Positions 1-6,375 of a DNA stretch of 15,331 nt are shown here, piece after piece. The stretch comes from Chloroflexota bacterium (GTDB lineage Bacteria; Chloroflexota; Dormibacteria; Dormibacterales; Dormibacteraceae): the NCBI GenBank assembly GCA_005880525.1, contig VBFW01000122.1:1-15331 (forward strand). Reading direction: 5' to 3'. The position numbers and the translations under genes are program-made. The notes under the pieces are model-generated. The model saw only the letters and a program-made list of their open reading frames with translations, did not search any database and was not told the origin of the DNA. Position 1 is the first letter of the stretch; each line of letters begins with the position of its first letter.

Positions 1-329
1 TTCCAGCCCGCCTTCTTCAGCGCGCCCAGCGCCGCGCCCACGTCTCCGAATGGCGGCCAGTAAGGAATCGTCGAGACCAGCGCGGTCGCGTCGTCAGGCT
101 TCAGGTCGAGACCGAGCTGTGTCGCAACGCGCCTGGTGGTCTCCGAGAGGATCGCGCGGTACCGCCGAAACGGCCCGTCGGACTCGACCTCGGCCTCGAG
201 GTCGATGTAGGCGGCGAGAAAGTCGTTGCCGCGCCCCGGAAACAGCAGCTCACCCGTAGTCCGGATGCCGTGGCGCCAGTCGATCAGGGTGCCGAAGCAG
301 TCGAACGTCAGCCAGCGGTCAGAGCTCAC
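1..329 (-). CDS. HAD-superfamily hydrolase, 2-haloacid dehalogenase-like (partial, 3' end off window)
   Basis: Only the first 109 codons are inside the window; the gene continues beyond base 1. The start is GTG at 329 and the protein opens MSSDRWLTFDCFGTLIDW. This is HAD motif I (DxDxT-like, here FDCFGTL), in which the first Asp, at residue 10, is the expected nucleophile. A cap-like helical stretch follows at about residues 20-100. The FDCFGTLIDW form is typical of the 2-haloacid dehalogenase / phosphoglycolate phosphatase-like branch, whose members hydrolyse C-halogen or phosphate-ester bonds. The actual substrate cannot be told from the fragment. The GTG overlaps the stop of the upstream AIM24 gene as GTGA, which suggests translational coupling at the end of a long minus-strand operon. 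Catalytic motifs II-IV lie outside the window, so integrity is unknown. Confidence 0.85.
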   Translation of the reverse strand, partial: MSSDRWLTFDCFGTLIDWRHGIRTTGELLFPGRGNDFLAAYIDLEAEVESDGPFRRYRAILSETTRRVATQLGLDLKPDDATALVSTIPYWPPFGDVGAALGALKKAGW

Positions 330-1021
330 CCGGCGGTAGGGAGGTACTCCTGAATCGCGTGCGCGAGGTGCTGCATGGTCATCGACTGCAGCCACACGCG
401 GCCGGGCCCGGTCAGCGCGGCCAGGAAGATGCCGTCGCCGCCGAAGAACGCGTTCTTGATGCCCGGGATCGTGGTGATGTTGAACTGCACCGACTCCTGG
501 TACATACCGACGTGTCCTGGATGCACGCGCAGCGTGTTGCCGGGCTGCAGGTCGTACATCACGACCTCGCCATGCAGCTCCACCCACGCGTGGCCCTGGC
601 CGACGAGCCTCTGCATCCGGAACCCGGTGCCGCCGAAGATGCCGGCGCCGAGGCGCTGCTGAAAGCCGATGGAGAACTGGATACCGGGTGTGCCGCACAT
701 GAAGCCGTGGCGGTGGACCATGTAGCCGTACCCAGGCGCGATCTCCAGCGGGAGGATCTGCCCTGGCAGCTTCGCCGCGAACGCGAGCAGGCCCTGCCCG
801 CCGACAGACGTGTACTCCGTCATGAAGAGAGTTCCGCCCGCGACCGCCCTGCCGAGCGCGCCGAGAAAGCCGCCCTGCTGGCCGCCGGCCGTGGTCGACG
901 TCTGCATCTGAATCGCCGCCGACATCCACGACAGCTGGCCGGACTCCGCGAACACCTTCTCATTCGGCTGCATGTTCAGCTCGAGGACTGGCATCACCGT
1001 GCCGACGATCTTTGGTTCCAT
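326..1021 (-). CDS. AIM24 family protein (TIGR00266/DUF124-like), copy A
   Basis: A 231-residue protein starting at ATG 1021 (MEPKIVGTVMPVLELNMQ). The ATG is preceded by a good ribosome-binding site, GGGAGGT, about 7 nt away, so it is preferred over an in-frame upstream start at 1102 that would lie inside the neighbouring gene. The sequence has the AIM24 pattern: an N-terminal beta region, a Gly-rich stretch at about residues 46-64 (GGQQGGFLGALGRAVAGG), then FMTEYT and repeated beta-strand segments with GTGFRMQRL at about 131-139. AIM24-like proteins form a trimeric beta-helix-like fold; the yeast member is needed for mitochondrial membrane organisation, while the role of bacterial members is poorly known. 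No signal peptide or membrane helix is seen. It lies 4 nt downstream of a close paralog and overlaps the HAD gene by 4 nt. Confidence 0.9.
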   Translation of the reverse strand: MEPKIVGTVMPVLELNMQPNEKVFAESGQLSWMSAAIQMQTSTTAGGQQGGFLGALGRAVAGGTLFMTEYTSVGGQGLLAFAAKLPGQILPLEIAPGYGYMVHRHGFMCGTPGIQFSIGFQQRLGAGIFGGTGFRMQRLVGQGHAWVELHGEVVMYDLQPGNTLRVHPGHVGMYQESVQFNITTIPGIKNAFFGGDGIFLAALTGPGRVWLQSMTMQHLAHAIQEYLPTAG

Positions 1022-1025
1022 CGAC

Positions 1026-1763
1026 CTAACCTCCCGAAAGCAGTGAGCCGACCAGCGAGCTGCTTCCCGACTCGCGGTGAGGCAGGTACTCGGCGATCGC
1101 ATGAGCGAGATGCGGCATCGACATCGACTGGAGCCACACGCGTCCGGGGCCGGTGAGCGTCGCGAGAAAGATGCCGTCGCCGCCGAACAACGCGTTCTTG
1201 ATGCCGGGGACGGTGGTGATGTTGAACTGCACGCTCTCCTGGTACATGCCGACGTGCCCGGGGTGGACCCGGAGCGTGTTGCCCGGCTGCAGGTCGTAGG
1301 TGACGACCTCGCCGTTGAGCTCCACCCAGGCGCTGCCCTGGCCTTGCAGGCGCTGCATGCGAAAGCCGGTGCCGCCGAAGACGCCGGCGCCCAGCTTCTG
1401 CTGGAAACCGATCGAGAACTGCACGCCCGGAGTCCCGCACATGAAGCCGTGGCGGTGCACCATGTAGCCGGACGACGGCGTGACCTCCATCGGCAGGATC
1501 TGGCCAGGCAGCTTGGCGGAGAAGGTGAGCAGCCCGGGGCCGCCGGCCGCCGTGTACTCGGTCATGAAGAGCGTTCCGCCGGCGACCGCGCGGCCCAGCG
1601 CGCCGAGGAATCCGCCCTGCTGCCCGCCGGCCGTCGTCGACGTCTGCATCTGGATCGCCATCGACATCCACGAGAGCTGACCCGACTCCGCAAAGACCTT
1701 TTCGCCCGGCTGCATGTTCAGCTCCAGCACTGGCAGCACGGTGCCGATGATCTTTGGATCCAT
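1026..1763 (-). CDS. AIM24 family protein (TIGR00266/DUF124-like), copy B
   Basis: A 245-residue protein starting at ATG 1763 (MDPKIIGTVLPVLELNMQ) with a modest GGAG close to the ATG. By hand alignment it differs from copy A at about 28 of 228 positions (about 88 % identity) with no internal gaps; the two diverge only after EYLP near residue 228. Copy B then adds a tail of about 17 residues rich in Ser and Gly, whose last codons also carry the ribosome-binding site of copy A. The Gly-rich stretch, FMTEYT and GTGFRMQRL segments are all present. Many synonymous differences separate the copies, so the duplication is not recent although the protein is well conserved. The upstream 45-nt gap contains TAAAGT 11 nt from the ATG, which might be a secondary promoter; that is weak. 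Function is unknown beyond family membership. Confidence 0.9.
   Translation of the reverse strand: MDPKIIGTVLPVLELNMQPGEKVFAESGQLSWMSMAIQMQTSTTAGGQQGGFLGALGRAVAGGTLFMTEYTAAGGPGLLTFSAKLPGQILPMEVTPSSGYMVHRHGFMCGTPGVQFSIGFQQKLGAGVFGGTGFRMQRLQGQGSAWVELNGEVVTYDLQPGNTLRVHPGHVGMYQESVQFNITTVPGIKNALFGGDGIFLATLTGPGRVWLQSMSMPHLAHAIAEYLPHRESGSSSLVGSLLSGG
1029..1035 (-). promoter_or_regulatory. Ribosome-binding site of AIM24 copy A
   Basis: GGGAGGT on the minus strand, 7 nt before ATG 1021. It overlaps the last codons and stop of AIM24 copy B, so ribosomes finishing copy B end next to the start of copy A. It decides the start of copy A. Confidence 0.75.
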
Positions 1764-1808
1764 CGCTCCGCGAAACTTTAATGCAACCGGCTGGAGGTCC
1801 GGTCCTGG

Positions 1809-2441
1809 CTAAGCCACTCCGCAAACAGCGTGCTCTTTGGCATGCAGGCTGGTCATCAAGGTGACCACGGCGCTAACCGCGTCGTATGTCGGAGAACTCT
1901 GGGTGGACACTGCGAGGAGGTAAGGCCCAACCCTCGACTCGATGTCTGTGAACACGCCCTCGGACGTGCCAGGGAGCTGGTACGCGAAGGTGTCGTCACC
2001 GATCGTCACGGTCGCGGGAATCGTCTCCACGCCGTTGCGTTCGTTCGGCTTGTCGTTGGGAATGTTCATCACCCTCTGGTTCGCCAACCATTTCTGCGCC
2101 ATCTGCACGCTCCCGAAGTCAGAGCTCGCCACGGCGACGTGAAGGAGCTGCGCGGCACCTGCGCGGCCCTGCTCGCTGTGCTGGAAATCCCGTTGTGCGC
2201 GTCCAACGAAGCCCGGATAAAAGGCGTCGCCATTGCCCCAGAGACCAAGAACCGGAGAGCTCCCGTCGTTAGCCGCAAGCCATCCGGTCGCGCTGGACCC
2301 CAAGGCTGACTCCACCTCCGGCAGCGTCAGCAGACCCGTCGTCTGCGCCACGCAATGGACGGCAGCGAGGACTCTCGGCGTCGCCGCCGCGCCGCAGGCG
2401 GTGAGCAGAAGAACCCCGGCGAAAAGCGAGATGACTCTCAT
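1809..2441 (-). CDS. Putative secreted lipoprotein of unknown function
   Basis: A 210-residue protein from ATG 2441. The N-terminus (MRVISLFAGVLLLTACGAA) is a short signal peptide with a lipobox LTAC, so Cys16 should be lipidated and the protein anchored outside the membrane. An in-frame start exists at 2630, but it would place this hydrophobic segment inside the protein and overlap the Fur-like gene, so ATG 2441 is chosen. The mature part has no membrane helix. It includes a WLAANDGSSPVLGLWG segment near residues 54-69, an alpha-helical stretch around QMAQKWLANQRVMN at about 113-126, and a C-terminal part with TIGDDTFAY. I do not recognise a family. It starts 7 nt after the Fur-like gene, so it is probably co-transcribed and might be linked to metal or stress sensing; that is inference only. 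Confidence 0.75.
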   Translation of the reverse strand: MRVISLFAGVLLLTACGAAATPRVLAAVHCVAQTTGLLTLPEVESALGSSATGWLAANDGSSPVLGLWGNGDAFYPGFVGRAQRDFQHSEQGRAGAAQLLHVAVASSDFGSVQMAQKWLANQRVMNIPNDKPNERNGVETIPATVTIGDDTFAYQLPGTSEGVFTDIESRVGPYLLAVSTQSSPTYDAVSAVVTLMTSLHAKEHAVCGVA

Positions 2442-2448
2442 CTTCTCT

Positions 2449-2892
2449 TTAGTGGTGGACGTGCTCCAGAGTCGCGCGACGACCTGACCTGCGTCCGGGC
2501 GCTCGCGAGCAGCTCTCGCAGATCCCCACCACCAGCACCTCCGTGCGCACTGGCTTGAACCGGTGCTGCTCCTCGAGGTGACCTTCGATCGCCGCGACCA
2601 GGTCTTCCTCGATGTGCAGCACGCCGCCACACACCTGGCACACGGCGTGGTGGTGCTCGCCGCTGGCCAGCTCGTAGTGAGTCGCGCCCTCGCCGAGGTG
2701 CGCCGCGTAGATGGCGCCCGTCGCGGTCAGGGCTTCCAGGCCGCGATACACGGTGCTGCGCGGAAACGTCGACCGCGTGCGCCGCAGCTCTTCGATGATC
2801 TGATCGGCGGTGCAGTGGCCGCCCAGCTGGACGATGGCCTGGTACACCATCGAGCGCTGCGTGGTGCGTCGCGTTCCCGTCGTCGCGCTCAT
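2449..2892 (-). CDS. Fur-family transcriptional regulator (Fur/Zur/PerR type)
   Basis: A 147-residue protein from ATG 2892. Residues about 8-62 form the winged helix, with recognition-helix sequence RSTVYRGLEAL. The hinge and metal region carries THYELASGEHHH (residues 71-82), which supplies His72, Glu74 and the HHH cluster. Two CxxC pairs, Cys85/Cys88 and Cys125/Cys128, make the structural zinc site. The C-terminus ends in a His-containing tail (LEHVHH). Fur proteins are dimeric cytoplasmic repressors sensing Fe, Zn or peroxide; which metal applies here cannot be decided from sequence. The ATG overlaps the stop of the upstream peptidase gene as ATGA, indicating coupling. A longer in-frame start at 3021 would run inside the peptidase gene and adds a non-homologous Arg/His-rich leader, so it is rejected. 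Confidence 0.93.
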   Translation of the reverse strand: MSATTGTRRTTQRSMVYQAIVQLGGHCTADQIIEELRRTRSTFPRSTVYRGLEALTATGAIYAAHLGEGATHYELASGEHHHAVCQVCGGVLHIEEDLVAAIEGHLEEQHRFKPVRTEVLVVGICESCSRAPGRRSGRRATLEHVHH

Positions 2893-3986
2893 CCAGGTAT
2901 CACCCACAGCGAGCGATCTGCCTGCGTGAGCAGCCTGGCGCCGTGCGACTCCACCACGATGTCGTCCTCGATGCGCACGCCGCCCCAACCCTGCATGTAG
3001 ATGCCGGGCTCGACGGTGCACACCATGCCCGCTTCGAGCGTCGTATGGGATCCCGGGTCGAGGCTCGGATCTTCATGCGCCTCCAGCCCGAGCCCGTGGC
3101 CGGTGCGGTGGATGAAGTGATCGCCGTGGCCTGCCCGCTGGATGACTTCGCGTGCGGCGGCGTCCACGTCGCCCGCCGCGGCTCCCGCGCGAACCGCGGC
3201 GATGGCCGCGTCGTGGGCGTCTAGCACCACGCGGTGCACCTCTTCTTGCTCGCGCGTGGGTTCGCCCGCCACCGCCATGCGCGTGGTGTCGGCGCAGTAA
3301 CCGTCGACCGCGGCGCCGAAGTCCAGCAGCACCAGGTCGCCGGGCGCCAGCCTGGTGTCGGCCGGCCGGTGGTGCGGCACTGCGCTGTGGTGGCCGAACT
3401 GCACAAGCGGCTCGAACGAAAGCGTGCCTCCCGCGCCGCTGATCGCCGCGGTGATCATGTTGGCCACCTCGAGCTCCGACTGGCCGACACGGATCGCGCG
3501 CACGACCTCTTCATATGTGTGATCGGTGATCGCGGCCGCGCGATGCAGCTTCTCCAATTCGCCTGCTGTCTTGACGCTTCGCATCCGCCGCACCTCGCCG
3601 GAGATGTCGGACATGTGGCGCAGCTGCAGCAGCTCGGCCTGGCGGACCGTCAGGTGGTCCTTCTCCACCGCCACCCGTTCCGCGCCGGTCAACGCCTCAT
3701 GCACCAGCGCGTGCGGATCCTGGCCGTCGCTCCACGCCACGACGCCCACATCAGAGACGGCCCCGACGGCGTGGTCCTTCTCGAGCGCGGGGACGATGAG
3801 CGTCGCGCCCTCAGGCCGGATCGCAAGCGCCATCAGGCGCTCCATCGGCTCGCTGCGAAAGCCCGTCAGGTAGGCGACGGAGACCGGCCGGGTGATGTAC
3901 GCGGCGTCGACGTGCTGGCTGGCCATCCACGCCCTGAGACGCTGGAGATGTCCCGTGCCGGCCGCAGTGAAAGCGCCGCTAGTCAA
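2889..3986 (-). CDS. M24B metallopeptidase, Xaa-Pro aminopeptidase/dipeptidase
   Basis: A 365-residue protein with the full two-domain layout of the family. An N-terminal creatinase-like domain (about residues 12-135, with YITRPVSVAYLTGF) precedes a C-terminal pita-bread catalytic domain (about 140-365). All five metal ligands are visible: Asp222 in LLDFGA, Asp233 in CADTTR, His297 in RTGHGLG, Glu326 in VEPGIY and Glu340 in GVRIEDD. The enzyme should be an active cytoplasmic two-metal (usually Mn) peptidase cutting X-Pro bonds. The assigned start is TTG 3986, overlapping the greA stop by 8 nt (TTGACTAG); ATG 3926 is an alternative that would trim 20 residues from the N-terminal domain. It sits between greA and the Fur-like gene in a tightly packed operon. 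Confidence 0.93.
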   Translation of the reverse strand: MTSGAFTAAGTGHLQRLRAWMASQHVDAAYITRPVSVAYLTGFRSEPMERLMALAIRPEGATLIVPALEKDHAVGAVSDVGVVAWSDGQDPHALVHEALTGAERVAVEKDHLTVRQAELLQLRHMSDISGEVRRMRSVKTAGELEKLHRAAAITDHTYEEVVRAIRVGQSELEVANMITAAISGAGGTLSFEPLVQFGHHSAVPHHRPADTRLAPGDLVLLDFGAAVDGYCADTTRMAVAGEPTREQEEVHRVVLDAHDAAIAAVRAGAAAGDVDAAAREVIQRAGHGDHFIHRTGHGLGLEAHEDPSLDPGSHTTLEAGMVCTVEPGIYMQGWGGVRIEDDIVVESHGARLLTQADRSLWVIPG

Positions 3987-4443
3987 TGCCTACTATGCGC
4001 ACCCGGTAAGTGCCGCTCGGAGTGCTGACCTCGACCTCGTCGCCGACTTTGTGACCCAGCATTGCCTTGCCCAGCGCCGACTCGTAACTGACCCGGCCGG
4101 ACTTGGGATCGGCCTCCGTCGGTCCGACGATGCGGTAAGTCTCCTCGTCCTCAGCCTCCTCGCGGAACCGGACGGTGCTGCCCATCGCGACCTGGCCGGG
4201 AACGCGGTGCTCGTCGATGAGCACGTGGTTCTTGATGATCACCTCGAGCTCGTTGATGCGGGCCTCTTTCATGCCCTGCTCGTTCTTGGCCGCGTGGTAC
4301 TCGAAGTTCTCGGACAGGTCGCCCAGCTCGCGGGCCGCCTTGATCTTGGCCGCGATCTGGGGCCGCCAGACCCGCGTGAGCTCCTCGTGCTCCTTGCGGA
4401 CAGCTTCCAGGCCCTCGGGAGTGATGTGGACGTCTTCAGCCAT
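3979..4443 (-). CDS. greA: Transcription elongation factor GreA
   Basis: A 154-residue protein, against 158 in E. coli GreA. The N-terminal antiparallel coiled coil spans about residues 8-75, with the tip sequence GDLSENFEYHAAKNEQ. Asp42 and Glu45 there correspond to the acidic residues that reach the RNA polymerase active site and promote cleavage of backtracked RNA. The C-terminal FKBP-like domain covers about 80-154 and contains the typical SPLGKAMLGHKVGDEV-like segment, here ESALGKAMLGHKVGDEVEV. The start is ATG 4443. No Shine-Dalgarno sequence precedes it; instead a TAAACT hexamer lies 7 nt upstream, suggesting leaderless translation. A longer in-frame start at 4488 adds 15 residues not found in the family and is rejected. 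It heads the minus-strand operon running to base 1. Confidence 0.97.
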   Translation of the reverse strand: MAEDVHITPEGLEAVRKEHEELTRVWRPQIAAKIKAARELGDLSENFEYHAAKNEQGMKEARINELEVIIKNHVLIDEHRVPGQVAMGSTVRFREEAEDEETYRIVGPTEADPKSGRVSYESALGKAMLGHKVGDEVEVSTPSGTYRVRIVGID

Positions 4444-4450
4444 GGAGTCG

Positions 4451-4456
4451 AGTTTA
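4451..4456 (-). promoter_or_regulatory. Putative -10 box of greA operon, leaderless start
   Basis: TAAACT on the minus strand, exactly 7 nt before ATG 4443. It matches TANNNT, and no Shine-Dalgarno sequence is present, so transcription probably starts at or within a base of the ATG. No good -35 is seen at 16-18 nt spacing. Confidence 0.5.
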
Positions 4457-4474
4457 CTGAGCCTTGTATGGGGC

Positions 4475-4512
4475 CCCCACGAAATCACGGCCTAGCCTCT
4501 GATTTCGTGGGG
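4475..4512. promoter_or_regulatory. Perfect 13-bp inverted repeat between divergent genes (putative operator)
   Basis: The arms CCCCACGAAATCA (4475-4487) and TGATTTCGTGGGG (4500-4512) are perfect reverse complements around a 12-nt centre, which itself contains GGC-CTA-GCC. The element sits between the divergent greA (start 4443) and the membrane-protein gene (start 4536). It ends 10 nt before the putative -10 box of the plus-strand gene and begins 18 nt from that of greA, so it covers where both -35 regions would be. A dyad-binding regulator acting on both genes is the simplest reading. A terminator is unlikely between divergent starts and there is no T-tract. It does not look like a Fur box. 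Confidence 0.6.
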
Positions 4513-4522
4513 ATCTTTCCTA

Positions 4523-4528
4523 TACATT
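4523..4528 (+). promoter_or_regulatory. Putative -10 box of membrane-protein gene, leaderless start
   Basis: TACATT followed by exactly 7 nt and then ATG 4536, with no Shine-Dalgarno sequence between. It fits TANNNT-N7-ATG as seen at greA and at 8990. An overlapping reading TATACA (4521-4526) is also possible. Confidence 0.5.
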
Positions 4529-4535
4529 CCGCGCC

Positions 4536-5006
4536 ATGAGAAGGCTCCTGCTCACGATCGCGATGCTGCTGATGGGGATGGCCCTCGTCGGCGGCGCCGC
4601 CGCGGCCCTCGTGCCGACGTCGCTGGTGCCGCTCGACCAGGAGGTCGGGACGCACACCTCGGCGGCCGGCGCCGTGCTGGGCATCGGGCTCATGGCTGCC
4701 GCGTTCAACCCCTCCGCCAACGTGGCCTGGGTGCGAGCGGGGATCCTCTACGGGCTCGTCGTGCTCGCCTTTGAGGGCGGCTCATACCTGCTCTGGCGGG
4801 AGCCGTTCCACATCGGACCGGTGTTCTTCGGGCTGGCCTTCAGCCTGCTGCTGATCGCGCTGTACCCGCAGCGGAGGGACCTGGTGCCCCACGACACGCC
4901 CTCCCCGAGCAAGACCGCGGCGCCCGCGCCGAAAGCTGAGCCTGCGCCGAAAGCCGAGCCCGCGCCTGAGCCGGCCGAGAAGAAGGAGACCGCTCCCCCC
5001 GCCTAG
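4536..5006 (+). CDS. Small multi-pass membrane protein with Pro/Ala/Lys/Glu tail, unknown function
   Basis: A 156-residue protein from ATG 4536. Hydrophobic segments at about residues 4-25, 42-57, 66-85 and 93-110 predict four membrane helices. A hydrophilic tail (about 111-156) follows, rich in Pro, Ala, Lys and Glu, and contains two copies of APKAEP encoded by an imperfect 18-nt direct repeat near 4927-4962. I do not recognise a family; the fold resembles small membrane proteins annotated only as hypothetical. It has no Shine-Dalgarno site but has TACATT 7 nt upstream. It is divergent from greA across the inverted repeat and convergent with the next gene, sharing CTAG at the stops. It appears to be a single-gene transcript. 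Confidence 0.75.
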   Translation: MRRLLLTIAMLLMGMALVGGAAAALVPTSLVPLDQEVGTHTSAAGAVLGIGLMAAAFNPSANVAWVRAGILYGLVVLAFEGGSYLLWREPFHIGPVFFGLAFSLLLIALYPQRRDLVPHDTPSPSKTAAPAPKAEPAPKAEPAPEPAEKKETAPPA

Positions 5007-5827
5007 CGGGTCGGTACGAGCGCCTGGGCCTCGGCCATCATGCGTCGCTGCAGGAACGTCGAGCCGAAGTAGACCAGCGCGCCCAGCGCGGCGCCGACGG
5101 CAGCCGCCAGCGCTGCGTGCAGCGCTTCGTTGCTGACGACCGGAACCGCGGCCAGCACGTCGTCGCCGATGATGACCGCGAGCGACAGCGCAATCGGAGT
5201 GATCACCGGCAGCCGCTGCAGCTGACGCATCACCGGCGGCACCGGCGGCTCGACGCGTCCGACCATCCGCTGGCCCATGATCCCGACCGACCGCACGTGC
5301 CGAAGGTATGGCGTCACCGTGAGCACGACGTTCACCTGGTTGCCCGGGATCTGCTTGAGGCGCGCGGGCGGCACCAGGTACTGCTCTGATCCACCGCGGG
5401 TCTGCACCATCAGGAGACCGAGCCCCATCGAGTTGCTGACCGTGCTCGCGCCGATGAGCTGCCCCTGCACGAGCCTGGCCTCAGCGCGTCGATCTTTCAG
5501 CGCCAGGCGAAAGCCTGGGGCGACGAAGCTCGCGAGCAGCGCGATCGGCAGCAGCCATGCGACGGCGGCGGCGATGGCATCGGCCCAGCCGTAGAACGGC
5601 CGCAGCACAAGGATCAGGGCCGCCATCACGATCAGGCACGCGACCGCGATGCCGATCGCGATGTAGCCGAGCCGGATCACGAAGTCGGGCGCGTAGCCCT
5701 GCAGCATCCCGCCAGCCTCGACGTAGCGCTCACGCTGCTTGCGGGTCGTCCCCTGAGCCATCTGGCCAGGAGCGGGCGCTTTCGGCTTGACCCGCCGCAT
5801 CTGGGCGCGGACCTGCTTCTTCCCCAT
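5003..5827 (-). CDS. Four-helix integral membrane protein with basic N-terminus, unknown function
   Basis: A 274-residue protein from ATG 5827. The first 35 residues are strongly basic (MGKKQVRAQMRRVKPKAP then TTRKQRERY) and likely cytoplasmic. Predicted helices lie at about 53-76, 84-106, 209-230 and 236-256. Between helices 2 and 3 there is a soluble domain of about 100 residues rich in beta-strand-like sequence (GLGLLMVQTRGGSEQYLVPP, VNVVLTVTPYLR). No family is recognised. A GGAAGGAG lies 13 nt before the ATG, which is rather distant, and a short CCCCA-TGGGG hairpin (5822-5836) covers the start. It follows the DUF488 gene by 24 nt and so probably belongs to the sigma/anti-sigma/DUF488 transcript. 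Its stop overlaps that of the convergent gene by 4 nt. Confidence 0.75.
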   Translation of the reverse strand: MGKKQVRAQMRRVKPKAPAPGQMAQGTTRKQRERYVEAGGMLQGYAPDFVIRLGYIAIGIAVACLIVMAALILVLRPFYGWADAIAAAVAWLLPIALLASFVAPGFRLALKDRRAEARLVQGQLIGASTVSNSMGLGLLMVQTRGGSEQYLVPPARLKQIPGNQVNVVLTVTPYLRHVRSVGIMGQRMVGRVEPPVPPVMRQLQRLPVITPIALSLAVIIGDDVLAAVPVVSNEALHAALAAAVGAALGALVYFGSTFLQRRMMAEAQALVPTR

Positions 5828-5851
5828 CTAGTGGGGCTGCTCCTTCCTCAT

Positions 5852-6310
5852 CTAAAGCGGGAGTGTATCGGTCCCCGGATAGGTGATGTGCCCGTTTGAC
5901 ACCAACGCGAACGGAGTCAGTCGGTGGGCGGCGGGCTCGACCTTGCCCGTGATGTGCCGGACCTCGACGTCCTGGACCGTCAGCGCGTCAGCGATGAGCG
6001 ACCGGTGGCAGCGCCACGGCACCGCTTCGGCGCACATGATGGCCGTGGTCTTGGCGGCGGCCAGCGCGCGCAGGCGGTCGATTCCGCGCTGGAAATCGCC
6101 GGTCTGCATGTAGTCGGCGTAACCGCGGAACGAGTCGTTTCGCCAGCCGGCGTTGACCGAGTCGGGCCGCGGCTTGCGCAGCCCACCGAGCTCAGGCATG
6201 TGCAAGTACTCGACGCCGCGCTCGGGCAGCGCCACCTCCAGCGACGCACGCGCGAAATGGGGCATGCGCCGGGAGCCCGGCGCCGTACGCACATCCACCA
6301 GGCGCTCCAC
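5852..6310 (-). CDS. DUF488 family protein (start codon uncertain, coding extends upstream to about 6376)
   Basis: From GTG 6310 the protein has 152 residues beginning VERLVDVRTAPGSRR, and it carries the DUF488 C-terminal signature MCAEAVPWRCHRSLIADAL (about residues 92-110). Family members normally begin with TIGHSTRSL just after the initiator. That motif is present here, in the same frame and upstream of 6310 (VLTIGHSTRSLDELAELL, about 6321-6376), but I find no ATG, GTG or TTG in that frame between 6310 and about 6530, inside the anti-sigma gene. The true start is therefore either a rare codon near 6376, overlapping the anti-sigma stop, or hidden by a small sequence error. DUF488 proteins are of unknown biochemical function, with conserved Cys and His residues. 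The gene probably belongs to the sigma/anti-sigma operon. Confidence 0.85.
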   Translation of the reverse strand: MERLVDVRTAPGSRRMPHFARASLEVALPERGVEYLHMPELGGLRKPRPDSVNAGWRNDSFRGYADYMQTGDFQRGIDRLRALAAAKTTAIMCAEAVPWRCHRSLIADALTVQDVEVRHITGKVEPAAHRLTPFALVSNGHITYPGTDTLPL

Positions 6311-6375
6311 TCCGTGCGACCTCAGCAGCTCGGCAAGCTCGTCCAGCGAGCGCGTCGAGTGACCGATCGTTAGAA

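Noticed and set aside
359..1781. Long plus-strand open frames opposite the AIM24 genes
   Set aside because: They are Arg/His/Ala-rich shadows of the minus-strand genes, typical of high-GC DNA, with no domain and no ribosome-binding site.
994..1824. A 276-codon minus-strand frame overlapping AIM24 copy B
   Set aside because: It is another frame of the same gene, with Arg/Pro-rich low-quality protein; the AIM24 frame is clearly the coding one.
4475..4512. Inverted repeat as a Rho-independent terminator or Fur box
   Set aside because: It lies between divergent starts, lacks a T-tract, and is too long and GC-rich with a wide centre for a Fur or Zur box.
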